The notes under the pieces: generated by a model
What the model was told of the DNA's origin: nothing
What the model saw: the letters and a program-made list of their open reading frames with translations, nothing else
Databases searched by the model: none
NCBI RefSeq assembly: GCF_007489285.1
Contig: NZ_VLIY01000003.1
Coordinates: forward strand, 1 to 64,000
From: Skermania sp. ID1734
Lineage (GTDB): Bacteria > Actinomycetota > Actinomycetes > Mycobacteriales > Mycobacteriaceae
Length of the DNA stretch: 64,000 bases
Reading direction: 5' to 3'
Position numbers and translations under genes: made by a program
In this document: positions 41,036 to 51,485 of the stretch, piece after piece
Layout of the letters: the number at the start of each line of letters is the position of its first letter
Numbering within the stretch: position 1 is the stretch's first letter

Positions 41036-41872
41036 TCAGCTGCGCCACCAGTCATCGAACGGCGCGACCGGGGTGGCGCGCTTGTGCCGGGTGGTGTTGA
41101 AGATCGACTCGATGCGTTCGGCCACCTCCGGGGTGACGTCTTTGCCCTCGAGATAGTCGTCGATCTCCGCATAGCGCAGGCCGAGCGCCTCTTCATCCGG
41201 TAGCGCAGGACGGTCGTCCTCGAGGTCTGCCGTGGGCACTTTGACCCACACGGACTCGGGTGCTCCGAGCTCACGCAGCAGTGCGGCACCCTGACGTTTG
41301 GTCAGTCCGCCCAGTGGGGTGACGTCGACCGCGCCGTCGCCGTACTTGGTGAAGAAGCCGGTGACGGCCTCCGCGGCATGATCGGTCCCGACGACCAGCA
41401 ATCCGAGCTGGCCGGCGATCGCATACTGCAGCACCATGCGCTCGCGGGCCTTGATGTTGCCGCGAACGAAGTCCCGCAGCGACGTCTCGCCGTCGAGCAG
41501 GTCGGCGATCGCGGCTGCGCTCTCGGCCGCCGCGGCGTCGGCGCTCGGCTTGACGTTGACCTCGACCGTCCGGTCGGGCTGGATGAACTTCAGCGCGATC
41601 TGCGCATCCGCCTCATCGGCCTGGGTGCCGTACGGCAACCGCGCCGCCAGGAACGTCGCATCATGCCCCTCGGCACGCAATTCCTCGGCGGCCAACTGGC
41701 ACAGCCGCCCGGCCAGCGTGCTGTCCTGGCCGCCGCTGATGCCCAGGACGAAACCTTTGGCTCCGGAGGTGACCAAGTACTGCTTGAGGAAGTCGGTGCG
41801 CCGGCGGATCTCGGCGGCCGGATCGATCGTTGCGGCGACGCCGAGTTCGGAAATGATCTGTGCTCTGGTCAC
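41036..41872 (-). CDS. nadE: NH3-dependent NAD+ synthetase
   Basis: 278 residues from GTG 41872. Adenylates nicotinate-adenine dinucleotide and amidates it with ammonia to NAD+. The P-loop [48 protein letters not shown] and [21 protein letters not shown] are the E. coli NadE motifs. No glutaminase domain, unlike M. tuberculosis NadE, so this would be an ammonia-only isozyme. GTG 41881 is an alternative start; upstream in-frame sequence is not NadE-like. Confidence 0.92.
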   Translation of the reverse strand: MTRAQIISELGVAATIDPAAEIRRRTDFLKQYLVTSGAKGFVLGISGGQDSTLAGRLCQLAAEELRAEGHDATFLAARLPYGTQADEADAQIALKFIQPDRTVEVNVKPSADAAAAESAAAIADLLDGETSLRDFVRGNIKARERMVLQYAIAGQLGLLVVGTDHAAEAVTGFFTKYGDGAVDVTPLGGLTKRQGAALLRELGAPESVWVKVPTADLEDDRPALPDEEALGLRYAEIDDYLEGKDVTPEVAERIESIFNTTRHKRATPVAPFDDWWRS

Positions 41873-42031
41873 CTGCGCCACGATAGCCACGAGAGCAAGG
41901 TCGTGGCTACCTCCACCACAGGCATTTGCGCTGGCGGCAGCCCCTCTCGGTAAACTTTTCGACATGCTCAAGGCCGTGCCAACCCGGCACGTGCGCCAGA
42001 TGCGCTACCCGAGATTGAGAGTCACCCGAAC

Positions 42032-44704
42032 GTGAGTGAACCCGTCGCCCCTTCCGCGCGCCCATGGAACATCCAGCAATGGGGATTGCGCTGGAAAGTG
42101 GTTGCCGTGGTGGCGGTTCCGCTGATTGCTGCCATCGTACTCGGTGCCATGCAGGTGGCGAGTGAAATTCAGCAGGCCACCAAATTGCACGACGCCGCGA
42201 AGTACGCGGACGTCATCTCCACGGTCGCCGAGCTCAATGGCATCACCGGAATCGTCTCCGGCGGCCAGCTGTCCAACACGGTGACCGACGCCGACCTGGC
42301 CGAGTTCGACAAGCAACTGCAAGCCGCCCGCGCCGACCTGAACCGATCGGGGCTGTACCCCGACGCCAAGGGCGCGATCAGCCAGATGATCGACACGGCC
42401 GAGTTGGTCCGGTCCACCGGTAAGCAGCCGGGACGCGGCCTGCCCGAGACTGCGGCCGTCCTGCACCGCCTCGCCGACGAGACTGCCAAGACGATCGACC
42501 TGATCGTCGGGCCCATGTCCGACAGCGCCATCGACAAGGCCGCCAACCGGCTGCTCGAGGTGCAGGGGGCCTACCGGGCGCTGCGCGACGAGACGCTGGC
42601 CGGGGTGCAGATGCTGCTCAACCCCAAGGACCCGGGCACCGACGTGCTCACGCAGGCCGGCGGCGAACTCGCGATGCTCGACAACTTGCGCCGCAGCAAT
42701 CCGGACCTGACCGCCAAGATCGCCGATCTGCAGAAACTCACCAACGACCGGATCACCACCCTGCTCGACGCGCGCGGCCACAACCAGCCGTTGCCGGTGG
42801 ACAAGCTGCGTGCCTCGCTGCTGGCCAGCCAGGCCGCCTACACCGACATGACCCGCCAGGCGGCAGCCGACATCAGTTCGGTGATCGACCAGCGTGTGGC
42901 CGACGCTCGGAACGTCGCTATCCGCGACATCGCCATCGTGCTGGCGGCACTGATCATCGCGACGGTGCTCGCGGTCCTGGTCTCGCGCTCCTTGCTGTCG
43001 CCGCTGCGCCGGCTGCGCGAAAGCGCGCTGCGCGTCTCGCACGCCGAACTGCCCGAAGAGATCGATCGGATCAAGGCCGGCGAGCGGCTCGAGAACATTC
43101 AGGTGTCGCCCGTTCCGGTGCGCACGACCGAAGAGATCGGTCAGGTGGCCCGCGCCGTGGACGACATGCACGGCCAGGCGCTGCGCCTCGCCGGCGAGCA
43201 GGCCCAGCTCCGGTTGCAGGTCAACGACATGTTCGAGACGCTGTCGCGCCGCAACAAGTCGCTGGTGGATCACCAGCTCAACCTCATCGAGTCACTCGAG
43301 CAGGAGGAGAAGGACCCGACTCGGCTCGACAGCCTGTTCCGGCTCGACCACCTTGCCGCCCGGATGCGCCGCAACAACGACAACCTGCTCATCTTGGCGG
43401 GCACCAAGACCCGGCAGCAGCGCAACGCGGCCGTACAGCTCGGTGACGTGGTGCGTGGTGCGATCTCGGAGGTCGAGGAGTACCAGCGGGTGCGCATCGG
43501 GGCTGTTCCCGACGGCCTGATCGCCGGCAGCGCGGTGGCCGACGTTGTGCACATCATCGCCGAACTGCTCGACAACGCCCTGCGCGCGTCGCCGCCGGAC
43601 AGCGAGGTCGGCTTCCACTACGGCCGCGCGATCGACGGCGGCTGGATCATCGAGATCGCCGACACCGGCATCGGCATCCCGCCGGCGCAGCTCGACGCGA
43701 TCAATACGCAACTGCGCGAAGGCTCGACGGTGAGTGCGGAGACTGCGCGCCGCATGGGCCTCTATGTTGTGGGCCAGCTCGCGCACCGCCACGGGATCAG
43801 CGTGCGGCTGCGGCCGACGCTGGAAACCGCGCGCAACGCTGGGATCGTCGCCAGTATTCACCTGCCCCCGCAACTGACGGTTGCCGCGCCGTCGCCCGCA
43901 CCAGCACCGGTGCCGCAGGCGTCGGCCGAGCCGCGCGAGCCAGTCGCTCCAAGGCCGCCGCTGGCCCCGGTCGCCGCTGCCGCGCCGAATGGCGTCGACG
44001 CGGTCCACACCGGCCTACCGCAGCGCCAACCGGGCAGCGCATTGCCGCAGCGCCAACCTGGGCCGGGATTACCCCAGCGCGAACCCGTCAGTCCGCCGCC
44101 GCAGGGCGAACCCAGCCCAGAATTGCCGCAGCGGCAACCGGCCAGCGGATTGCCGCAGCGCCAACCCGGGGCAGGGCTGCCGCAGGGTCAACCAGGGGCA
44201 GGGCTGCCGCAACGCCAGCCGGCCGCGCCGGCCCCGGAACCGACTGCGATACCTGTTGCCGCCACCGCCACCGAGCCCGCGGCACCGACGCGGCACCGCG
44301 GCGACCCCGCGAAAACGGCGTCGTTCTTCACTTCCCGGCTCGAGGAGGCGCCGCAGCCGATCGAGGACACGCCGATCTTCGGCGAAATGGTGTCCGCGTG
44401 GCTCGCCGACTCCGACAAGGTCGACTTCAATGTCGCCGACGTGTGGAACAGCCGTGCCGACGCCGGGTGGACGGCGGCCCGCATGGCCACCGAAGCGACG
44501 GTGCAAGGCCGTACGGCAGCGGGGTTGCCGAAGCGGCAGCCGGGCAGCCGGTTGGTGCCGGGCTCGGTGTCGAGTTCAGCGGCGGGGAGGCAGGGGCGCC
44601 GCGATCCTGATGCGGTCCGGTCCAGCCTGGGCCGCCATCAGCGGGGGGTGCGAACCGGCCGGGCCGACCAGGCGCGGCGGCGGAGTACCGAAGGAGAGCG
44701 ATGA
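42032..44704 (+). CDS. Conservon sensor ATPase/histidine-kinase-like protein (CvnA, Rv3365c-like)
   Basis: 890 residues from GTG. Topology: membrane segment ~23-43, extracytoplasmic helical sensor ~45-300, second segment ~302-322, HAMP ~325-375, then a dimerisation-like helix with [19 protein letters not shown], and a HATPase_c domain ([43 protein letters not shown]). Residues ~610-890 are disordered, with LPQRQPG repeats. Conservon kinases lack a partner receiver and act with roadblock and GTPase partners, all three of which follow here. The roadblock gene overlaps its end by 4 bases. Confidence 0.88.
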   Translation: MSEPVAPSARPWNIQQWGLRWKVVAVVAVPLIAAIVLGAMQVASEIQQATKLHDAAKYADVISTVAELNGITGIVSGGQLSNTVTDADLAEFDKQLQAARADLNRSGLYPDAKGAISQMIDTAELVRSTGKQPGRGLPETAAVLHRLADETAKTIDLIVGPMSDSAIDKAANRLLEVQGAYRALRDETLAGVQMLLNPKDPGTDVLTQAGGELAMLDNLRRSNPDLTAKIADLQKLTNDRITTLLDARGHNQPLPVDKLRASLLASQAAYTDMTRQAAADISSVIDQRVADARNVAIRDIAIVLAALIIATVLAVLVSRSLLSPLRRLRESALRVSHAELPEEIDRIKAGERLENIQVSPVPVRTTEEIGQVARAVDDMHGQALRLAGEQAQLRLQVNDMFETLSRRNKSLVDHQLNLIESLEQEEKDPTRLDSLFRLDHLAARMRRNNDNLLILAGTKTRQQRNAAVQLGDVVRGAISEVEEYQRVRIGAVPDGLIAGSAVADVVHIIAELLDNALRASPPDSEVGFHYGRAIDGGWIIEIADTGIGIPPAQLDAINTQLREGSTVSAETARRMGLYVVGQLAHRHGISVRLRPTLETARNAGIVASIHLPPQLTVAAPSPAPAPVPQASAEPREPVAPRPPLAPVAAAAPNGVDAVHTGLPQRQPGSALPQRQPGPGLPQREPVSPPPQGEPSPELPQRQPASGLPQRQPGAGLPQGQPGAGLPQRQPAAPAPEPTAIPVAATATEPAAPTRHRGDPAKTASFFTSRLEEAPQPIEDTPIFGEMVSAWLADSDKVDFNVADVWNSRADAGWTAARMATEATVQGRTAAGLPKRQPGSRLVPGSVSSSAAGRQGRRDPDAVRSSLGRHQRGVRTGRADQARRRSTEGER
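44014..44223 (+). repeat. LPQRQPG-coding repeat in the conservon sensor
   Basis: About eight imperfect units encoding LPQRQPG-like heptapeptides with 2-3 residue spacers; frequent ccgcagcgccaac blocks. A disordered linker likely to vary in length between strains. Confidence 0.7.
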
Positions 44705-45126
44705 ACGACCCGATGAGCGCCAGCGCCGGTGCACCCGGGCGACCACTGGACTGGCTGGTGACCAACTTCACTCGCGAAGTGTCCGGCGTCGCGCATGCGG
44801 CGCTGGTCTCCGCCGACGGATTGCTCATGGCCGCGAGCGAGCATTTGCCCCTGGACCGCGCCGAGCAGTTGTCTGCCGTGACCGCCGGGATGGCCAGCCT
44901 GTCGACCGGCGTCTCGAACCTGTTCGACGGCGGCGGCGTGCTGCAGTCGGTGATCGAGATGCAGCGCGGTTATCTGTTGCTGATGAGTGTGGGCGACGGC
45001 TCGCATCTGGCGGTGCTGACCTCCTCGGAGTGCGATATCGGTCAGGTGGGTTACGAGATGGCGCTGCTCGTCGACCGGGTCGGGGCGGCGGTACAGGCCT
45101 CGCCGCGCTCTTCGACGGCGTACTGA
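44701..45126 (+). CDS. Roadblock/LC7-domain protein (conservon B)
   Basis: 141 residues. [35 protein letters not shown] and [19 protein letters not shown] are hallmarks of the bacterial roadblock proteins that bind Ras-like GTPases. Rv3364c is the M. tuberculosis counterpart. Overlaps the sensor gene (ATGA). Confidence 0.92.
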   Translation: MNDPMSASAGAPGRPLDWLVTNFTREVSGVAHAALVSADGLLMAASEHLPLDRAEQLSAVTAGMASLSTGVSNLFDGGGVLQSVIEMQRGYLLLMSVGDGSHLAVLTSSECDIGQVGYEMALLVDRVGAAVQASPRSSTAY

Positions 45127-45141
45127 CAGGCGGGCGTCACC

Positions 45142-45510
45142 ATGACTGACCGCTCGCCGGAGCCGCAGGGGCCGAGCCTGGTTCGGCCCTACTCGCTCAC
45201 ATCCGGCCGCACTAAGCCGGCCGTGGAGCTTGCGGTGGAGGCGCTCATCAGGGCGCTTCCCGAGCCGGTGAACAGGCATCGGGAACTCGATGATGTCGAG
45301 GCGGCGATCGTGGCGCTGTGTGCGCAGTCGCCCTCGGTTGCTGAAATCGCGGCGCGGGTCGGGGTGCCCCTGGGCGTCGCCAGGGTGCTGGTCGCGGATC
45401 TGGTTGAGGCCGGATATGTGCAGGTGCTGGCCACCTTGCGCGACGACGCCACCGACGACGAGCGGCGGCAGCTGATCGAAAGGGTGCTGAGTGGGCTTCG
45501 GAGTATCTAA
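45142..45510 (+). CDS. DUF742 protein (conservon C)
   Basis: 122 residues. LVRPYSLTSGRTKP at the N-terminus and a winged-helix-like C-terminal part (PSVAEIAARVGVPLGVARVL) are typical of DUF742, the third member of conservons (Rv3363c-like). Overlaps the GTPase gene by 20 bases, which supports one transcript. Confidence 0.9.
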   Translation: MTDRSPEPQGPSLVRPYSLTSGRTKPAVELAVEALIRALPEPVNRHRELDDVEAAIVALCAQSPSVAEIAARVGVPLGVARVLVADLVEAGYVQVLATLRDDATDDERRQLIERVLSGLRSI

Positions 45511-46072
45511 CCAAGACCGGGCCGCGACGTCGGCGAAAATCGTCATCGCGGGCGGCTTCGGCGTCGGCAAGACCACGCTGGTCGGCGCGGTGTCGGAGAT
45601 CGTGCCGCTGCGCACCGAGGCGATGGTGACGGAAGTCAGTGCCGCCGTGGACAGTTTGGCGGCCACGCCGGACAAGGACACCACGACGGTCGCCATGGAC
45701 TTCGGCCGGCTCACCCTTGCCGACGACCTCGTGCTGTATTTGTTCGGCACCCCCGGGCAATCGCGGTTCTGGTTCATGTGGGACGACCTGATTCGCGGCG
45801 CGATCGGTGCGATCGTGCTGATCGACACCCGCCGACTCGACTCCAGCTTCGCGGCGGTCGACTACTTCGAGGCCAAGAACCTGCCGTTTTTGGTGGCGCT
45901 CAACGTGTTCGATGATGCTCCGCGGTATCCGCTGGAGGAGATCCGGCAGGCGCTGGCCATTCCCGCGGATGTCCCGATGATGGCCATTGATGCGCGCGAG
46001 CGGGATTCGGCAAAGTCGGCATTGATTGCCGTGGCCGAGTACGCATTACAGCGACTGTCGGCACCGGCCTGA
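45491..46072 (+). CDS. Ras-like GTP/ATP-binding protein (conservon D)
   Basis: 193 residues from GTG. GGFGVGKTTLVGAVSEI is the P-loop, LYLFGTPGQSRFWFMWDDL the switch II region (G-x-PGQ), and LNVFDD replaces the usual NKxD guanine motif, as in the conservon subfamily. Rv3362c-like. The stop TGA shares its A with the next ATG (TGATG). Confidence 0.92.
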   Translation: MGFGVSNQDRAATSAKIVIAGGFGVGKTTLVGAVSEIVPLRTEAMVTEVSAAVDSLAATPDKDTTTVAMDFGRLTLADDLVLYLFGTPGQSRFWFMWDDLIRGAIGAIVLIDTRRLDSSFAAVDYFEAKNLPFLVALNVFDDAPRYPLEEIRQALAIPADVPMMAIDARERDSAKSALIAVAEYALQRLSAPA

Positions 46073-46842
46073 TGCAGGAGCGGACCTTCCGCAAACAACG
46101 CGCCGGCGTTCACCCGGACTTCTTTCCCGCGGAGGCCGCGGGTTTACGGTGGCTGGCCGATGCCGGAGCGCCGGTAGTGCGGGTGCTCGAGGTGGACAGC
46201 TCGCACATCGTTTTGGAACGGGTCGACAGCGCTGCACCGCGTGCCGCGGCGGCCCGCGCGCTCGGCGGTGCGCTGGCCCGCATGCACGATGCCGGGGTTG
46301 ATGGTCGCGGCTTCGGTTGTGCCCCGGACGACTTCACCGGCCAGATCTTCATCGGTAAGCGCCCGATGAGCAGTACCGAGCACGCGCGGTGGGGCGAGTT
46401 CTACGTGACCGAGCGGGTGTTGCCTTACCTGCGCATCGCCGTCGACGCCAGCAGCGTGACCGGCGAGCAATTGGGTGATATCGAACGCGCCTGCGATCTC
46501 GTCGCGGCCGGCACGTTCGATGACGGTGAGCCGCCTTCGCGCATTCACGGCGACCTGTGGAACGGCAACGTCATGTGGACGACCAATGGCGCGGTGCTGA
46601 TCGACCCGGCGGCGCACGGCGGTCACCGGGAGACGGATCTGGCCATGCTCGACCTGTTCGGCTGTGCCTATCTCGACGAGATCATCGCGGGCTACACCGA
46701 CCAGCATCGGTTGCGCGACGGCTGGCGAGCGAGAGTGCCGGTGCACCAACTGCATCCGCTGGCCGTGCACGCCGCGGGATACGGCGCCGGCTACGGCCGG
46801 GCGCTGCACGAGGCGGCGGTGCGGACTCGTCGGTTGGCCTAA
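46072..46842 (+). CDS. Fructosamine/ketosamine-3-kinase family protein
   Basis: 256 residues. The phosphotransferase loop SRIHGDLWNGNVMW, the metal DPAAHGGHRETDLAML and DAGAPVVRVLEVDS are those of fructosamine kinases, which phosphorylate glycated amines for repair. It is translationally coupled to the conservon GTPase by TGATG, so expressed with that operon; whether it is functionally part of it is unknown. Its 3' end overlaps the convergent iolG-like gene by 4 bases. Confidence 0.88.
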   Translation: MQERTFRKQRAGVHPDFFPAEAAGLRWLADAGAPVVRVLEVDSSHIVLERVDSAAPRAAAARALGGALARMHDAGVDGRGFGCAPDDFTGQIFIGKRPMSSTEHARWGEFYVTERVLPYLRIAVDASSVTGEQLGDIERACDLVAAGTFDDGEPPSRIHGDLWNGNVMWTTNGAVLIDPAAHGGHRETDLAMLDLFGCAYLDEIIAGYTDQHRLRDGWRARVPVHQLHPLAVHAAGYGAGYGRALHEAAVRTRRLA

Positions 46843-47813
46843 CGGCTCGCCATCTCCACGGTGACGCGTCCGCCGGTGACGAGCGAATGCCGTGCCGCCG
46901 CGCACACCGCGGCCGCGGCGTACCCGTCCCAGGATCCGGCGGCCACGAAACCGGTTGCTACGTCGACCGGCGCGCCGCGCACAGCATCGATCCAGCACTG
47001 CAGTTCCCGGGCATAGGCGTGCGAAAAGCGTTGGCGGAAGTCACCGGTCACGCCGTCGCGTAGGCCGAGCACCGCGCTGCCGTCACTACCGACCACCTCG
47101 GCGCGCACCTCGTATCCGGTCCCCGTGGTGACAAACAGCTCGACGTCGACGAGCACGCCGTCGGTGGTCTCCAGCAGCGCCAGCTGCGGGTCCCGCAGGC
47201 CCTCAGGCGCCTTCGGCGAGGATCGACCGGAAACCATGGTCACCGCGGCGATTTCACTGCCAAGCAGAAACCGGGCGGCGTCGATCTCGTGCACGAGTGA
47301 ATCGTTGACCACCGATGCATTGTCGTAATAGCTTGGCACCGAGGCATTTCGATGGGTGCAATGGATCAGCAGCGGGGTGCCGAGCCTGCCGCTGCCGATT
47401 CGCTCGCGCATCTGCATGTACTCGCTGTCGAACCGGCGCATGAAACCGAGTTGGATCAGTCTGCGACCCGTCGCGGCCTCCGCCTCGACGACCCCCAGCG
47501 CGGTGTGTGCGTCGGTGGTGAGCGGCTTCTCGCACAGCACAGGCTTACCTGCGGCCAGACAGGCCAGCAGCTGCTTTTCGTGCGCATGTGCAGGCGAGGC
47601 GATGAGGACAGCGTCAACGTCGGGATCGGTGATCGCGTCGAAGGGATCGATGACGACCCGCGCCCCAACCGTCGACGCAACCGCACGCGCCCGGTCCTCG
47701 CACACATCGCTGACCACCCGCACCTTGGCTCCCGTTGTGCCGCTGGTGATGCGCAGCGCGTGATCGGTGCCCATGACGCCGGCGCCGATCACGCCGACGC
47801 GCAGGGTGCTCAT
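46839..47813 (-). CDS. iolG: Gfo/Idh/MocA oxidoreductase, inositol 2-dehydrogenase-like
   Basis: 324 residues. VGVIGAGVMGTDHALRI binds NAD(P); CEKPL (EKP motif) and HEIDAARFLLGSEI (the family's HxxD) form the active site. Oxidises myo-inositol to scyllo-inosose at the start of the iol pathway. It overlaps iolE by 4 bases. Broader Gfo/Idh/MocA substrates cannot be excluded; the operon supports inositol. Confidence 0.87.
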   Translation of the reverse strand: MSTLRVGVIGAGVMGTDHALRITSGTTGAKVRVVSDVCEDRARAVASTVGARVVIDPFDAITDPDVDAVLIASPAHAHEKQLLACLAAGKPVLCEKPLTTDAHTALGVVEAEAATGRRLIQLGFMRRFDSEYMQMRERIGSGRLGTPLLIHCTHRNASVPSYYDNASVVNDSLVHEIDAARFLLGSEIAAVTMVSGRSSPKAPEGLRDPQLALLETTDGVLVDVELFVTTGTGYEVRAEVVGSDGSAVLGLRDGVTGDFRQRFSHAYARELQCWIDAVRGAPVDVATGFVAAGSWDGYAAAAVCAAARHSLVTGGRVTVEMASR

Positions 47814-48715
47814 CGGAACCGAACCGCCGGACCGGCGCAGCCGGCGAGGTAGTTGCGGGTGCGCCGGGCGATCGGGGCGGGTGCGTCGGCCGGGCATGGA
47901 AACATGTCTTGCTCCACGATGGCGAAAATGTCTCGGTCCAGGCCGGCGATGGCGTCGAGCAGCGGCGGCCACTCGGGAACGCCGAGCGGTGGCTCGACCA
48001 TCGCGCCCAAAGCCACTGCGGCGCCGAAAGAAAGGTCCTCTGCGCTGACCTTGGCGGCGATTTCCGCATCGACCTGCTTCAGGTGCAGGTAGCCGATGCG
48101 CTCGGGGTGATTGCGGATGAGTGCCGCGTTGTCGCCGCCGCAGTAAGCGATGTGGCCGGTGTCGAGGCACAGGCTCACGTAGTCCGGATCGGTTTCGGCC
48201 AAAAACCTCTCGACCTGCTCGGGGCTGGCGACGTGGCTGTCCGCGTGCGGGTGGTACTGCATCCGGACGCCGTAGTGTTCGTAAAGCTCGCGGCCAAGCC
48301 TGTTGATGCCCTGGATCTTCCGATCCCACGCGGCGCTGTCGAGCATCCGCGGCTCGACCTCGGCGCCGGTGCGGTCGTCGCGCCACAATTGCGGTATCAC
48401 GACGATGTGGCGGCCGCCGACGGCGGCGGTGAGCTCGGCGACCCTACGCGCCCGCTCCCACACCTGCGCCCAGGAGCCTTCGCCGTGCAGTTGCTCGAAA
48501 ACCGTTCCCGCGGCCAGCCGCAACTCGCGCGCGCGGAGTTCGTCGCGCAGCTGTGCGGGATCGGTCGGCAGATAGCCGTAGGGGCCGAGCTCGATCCAGC
48601 CGTATCCGGCGCTGGCGGCCTCGTCGAGGAACCGCCGATACGGTGGTTGGCGCGGGTCGTCGCTGTACCACACACCCCACGAATCGGGTGCTGTGCCAAT
48701 ATGAATCACGCTCAT
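47810..48715 (-). CDS. iolE: Inosose dehydratase-like TIM-barrel protein
   Basis: 301 residues. IGTAPDSWGVWYSDDPRQPP, YGWIELGPYGYLP, YHPHADSHV and LCLDTGHIAYCGGDN place it in the xylose-isomerase-like TIM-barrel fold, with metal-binding residues (Glu, Asp, His) in place. Removes water from scyllo-inosose to give the diketone. ATG 48715 shares one base with the iolD stop; the gene overlaps iolG by 4. Confidence 0.88.
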   Translation of the reverse strand: MSVIHIGTAPDSWGVWYSDDPRQPPYRRFLDEAASAGYGWIELGPYGYLPTDPAQLRDELRARELRLAAGTVFEQLHGEGSWAQVWERARRVAELTAAVGGRHIVVIPQLWRDDRTGAEVEPRMLDSAAWDRKIQGINRLGRELYEHYGVRMQYHPHADSHVASPEQVERFLAETDPDYVSLCLDTGHIAYCGGDNAALIRNHPERIGYLHLKQVDAEIAAKVSAEDLSFGAAVALGAMVEPPLGVPEWPPLLDAIAGLDRDIFAIVEQDMFPCPADAPAPIARRTRNYLAGCAGPAVRFR

Positions 48716-50622
48716 TAGCTGTCCTCCCTCAGCGAGTCGCGAGTCGGCCGCAGGTAGTCTCGTTGCGCGCGTTTGTGCGAGTCGTACTCGGTGCGGGCGC
48801 GGGCGGTGTCTGCGACCCCTGGTACTGCCGAAACCGGTACATCCCACCATGACTCGCTCGCCGGTGCGACGGTGTGCGGGTCGGTGCGCACGTGGATGAC
48901 CGTCGTATGTTCAGATGCCTTCGCCTCCCGGAGCGCATCAGCGAACTCGGCACAGCTTGTCGCGCTGATGGTGTGCGCGCCGAGGCTGGCGGCGTTGGCG
49001 GCGAGGTCGACCGGCAGCGGCGGGCCGTCCAGGCGGCCCGATGGCGAGCGGAATCGGTATGCGGTACCGAACCGTTGGGCGCCTACGGATTCGGATAGTC
49101 CGCCGATCGAGGCAAAGCCGCCGTTGTCGACGAGCACGACTATCAGCTTGACGCCCTCCTGGATGGCAGTGACCAATTCGCTCGACATCATCAGCCACGA
49201 ACCGTCACCGACCAGTACGAACACGTCCCCGCCGGGGCGCGCCAGTCCGACGCCGAGGCCGCCGGCCACCTCGTAGCCCATGCACGAGTAGCCGTACTCC
49301 ACGTGATACGTCCCCGGCTTGGTCACCCGCCAGAGCTTGTGCAGGTCACCGGGCATGGACCCGGCGGCGCACACCACGACGTCGTCTTCCCCGGCGGCCG
49401 CGTTCACCATGCCGATGACCGCGGCCTGGGTTGGCGGCTCGCACCCGTCGACGGCGGTGGCTTCGGCGACGGCGTGGTCCCAGTCCGCCACCCGTTCGGC
49501 GACTGTGCGGTGATACGCGTCCTCTACCCGATAGCCGCCCAGTTCTTTTGTGAGAGCGTCGATTGCGGCACGTGCGTCGGCGACCACGTCGATTCCGCCG
49601 AGCTTGACCGCGTCGAAGCGGGCCACGTTGATATTGACGAAGCGCACCTGCGCACAGCCGAATGCGCTGTGCGATGCGGTGGTGAAATCGGTGTAGCGCG
49701 TGCCGACTCCGATGACCACGTCGGCGTCACGGGCCAGCGCGTTGGCGGCCGCCGTGCCGGTAACGCCGATGGCACCAGCACATTCGGGCTGACGCGAGGG
49801 GATCGCGCTCTTGCCGCTCTGGGTCACGGCGACGGGAATGCCGGTGGCGGCGGCGAACTCGGTGAGCGCGTGCGACGCCTCCGAATACAGCACCCCACCG
49901 CCGGCGACGATGAGCGGACGACGGGCCGCACGGATCGCGGCGGCGGCCTCAGCGATGTCGGCGCCCTCCGGCGCCGACCGCGGCACGCGCCAAACCCGCT
50001 CCGCGAAAAGATCATCCGGCCAATCGAACGCCTCGGCCTGGACGTCCTGCGGCAACGCGATGGTGACGGCACCCGTCTCGACCGGATCGGTGAGCACCCG
50101 CATGGCGGACAGTAGCGCGGCGGGCAATTGGTCCGGACGCCACACTCGATCGAAGTATTTCGACACCGGCCGCAGCGCGTCGTTGACGCTGATATCGCCT
50201 GCGCCAAAGCATTCCAGCTCTTGCAGCACCGGCGGCGCGCTGCGGGTGGCGAAGACGTCACCGGGCAGCAGTAGCACCGGCAGGCGGTTGATGGTCGCGA
50301 GCGCGGCGCCCGTGACCATGTTCGTCGCTCCCGGTCCGATGCTCGACGTCACTGCCCACGTCTGCAGGCGGTTACGGGCACGCGCGTAGGCCGCCGCCGC
50401 ATGCACAAGCGCCTGTTCGTTGCGGCCCAACACATACGGCAGCCGCCGGGGGTCGTCGAGTTCGGACTCGAGCAGCGCCGTTCCGAGGCCGGCCAGATTG
50501 CCGTGCCCGAAGATGCCGAAGCAGCCGACCACGAGGCGCTGGCGCTGGCCGTCGCGCTCGCTGTACTGATTGGCCAGAAAACGAATTGTGGCCTGTGCGA
50601 CCGTAAGTCGAATCGTGCTCAT
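48715..50622 (-). CDS. iolD: Trihydroxycyclohexane-1,2-dione hydrolase IolD
   Basis: 635-residue thiamine-diphosphate enzyme that opens the inositol ring. FGIFGHGNLAGLGTALLE at the N-terminus, SSIGPGATNMVTGAALATIN, QSGKSAIP, and the ThDP/Mg motif GDGSWLMMSSELVTAIQEGVKL...VDNGGF are characteristic. Overlaps iolB by 4 bases. Confidence 0.93.
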   Translation of the reverse strand: MSTIRLTVAQATIRFLANQYSERDGQRQRLVVGCFGIFGHGNLAGLGTALLESELDDPRRLPYVLGRNEQALVHAAAAYARARNRLQTWAVTSSIGPGATNMVTGAALATINRLPVLLLPGDVFATRSAPPVLQELECFGAGDISVNDALRPVSKYFDRVWRPDQLPAALLSAMRVLTDPVETGAVTIALPQDVQAEAFDWPDDLFAERVWRVPRSAPEGADIAEAAAAIRAARRPLIVAGGGVLYSEASHALTEFAAATGIPVAVTQSGKSAIPSRQPECAGAIGVTGTAAANALARDADVVIGVGTRYTDFTTASHSAFGCAQVRFVNINVARFDAVKLGGIDVVADARAAIDALTKELGGYRVEDAYHRTVAERVADWDHAVAEATAVDGCEPPTQAAVIGMVNAAAGEDDVVVCAAGSMPGDLHKLWRVTKPGTYHVEYGYSCMGYEVAGGLGVGLARPGGDVFVLVGDGSWLMMSSELVTAIQEGVKLIVVLVDNGGFASIGGLSESVGAQRFGTAYRFRSPSGRLDGPPLPVDLAANAASLGAHTISATSCAEFADALREAKASEHTTVIHVRTDPHTVAPASESWWDVPVSAVPGVADTARARTEYDSHKRAQRDYLRPTRDSLREDS

Positions 50623-51485
50623 TGCGGCCTACCGATCGGCAGTCGGGCATCCACCGGCTGGCCTGCCCACGTGCCGCGAATCCAGCCATGCGCGGGATCG
50701 TCGGTGATCCGCCAGGCCCGTTCGGGATCGGGGCCGGCCATGACGTTGAGGTAGTACATGTCGTATCCGGGCGTCGCGATAGACGGCCCGTGATAGCCGT
50801 GCGGCACCAGCACCACATCACCGGCGCGCACCTCGGCAAGCACATCGATGGGGCGCTGGCTGGTTCCATATACCCGGTGGTAGCCGAAACCGTTGTCAGA
50901 GTCGGAGAATTCGAAGTAGTAGATCTCCTCGAGCCGCGACTCGTGCTCGGTGTGTTCGTCGTGCTTGTGGCTGGGATACGACGACCAGTTGCCGGCCGGC
51001 GTGATGACTTCGCACGCGATGATCGAGTCCGCGTCGAACGTGTCGGCAGTGGCGAAGTTGTGGACTTGCCGACTGCACTGCCCGGCTCCACGCAACTCGA
51101 CCGCCACGGCCGAGGCCGGAACGTAACGGAACGGCAGTGTCTTTCGGGCCCGCGCCCCGCAGAATGCGAACCGCCCACCAGCCGCCGATGTCACGGTGAA
51201 CGCGCTCTCGCGGCCCACATAGGCGAAGTCGGTGGGGCCGGCAAACACCGAGGGGCGCCCGGACAGCACGGAGCATTCTGCGCCGCAAGATACTTCGGCC
51301 GAACCGCGCAGGGGCAGCACGACGATCTCGTCCTCGGCGCTTTCCAGTGGCACGGCCTCGCCTGGCGCCAGTTCGATGATCCAGAGGCTGGTTTCGCTCC
51401 ATCCGGCGCGCTTTGGCGTCACCACGCAGGAAAAGCGCGGCGTCGCAAGGGAACCCGCGGGCAGGTGGTAGCGGCGATCAGACAT
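50619..51485 (-). CDS. iolB: 5-deoxy-glucuronate isomerase IolB
   Basis: 288-residue bicupin. KHDEHTEHESRLEEIYYFEF is the metal-binding cupin motif (two His, Glu, later His in VPHGYHGPS), RVYGTSQRPID follows. Converts 5-deoxy-glucuronate to 5-dehydro-2-deoxy-gluconate. Overlaps iolC by 8 bases. Confidence 0.93.
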   Translation of the reverse strand: MSDRRYHLPAGSLATPRFSCVVTPKRAGWSETSLWIIELAPGEAVPLESAEDEIVVLPLRGSAEVSCGAECSVLSGRPSVFAGPTDFAYVGRESAFTVTSAAGGRFAFCGARARKTLPFRYVPASAVAVELRGAGQCSRQVHNFATADTFDADSIIACEVITPAGNWSSYPSHKHDEHTEHESRLEEIYYFEFSDSDNGFGYHRVYGTSQRPIDVLAEVRAGDVVLVPHGYHGPSIATPGYDMYYLNVMAGPDPERAWRITDDPAHGWIRGTWAGQPVDARLPIGRPQ

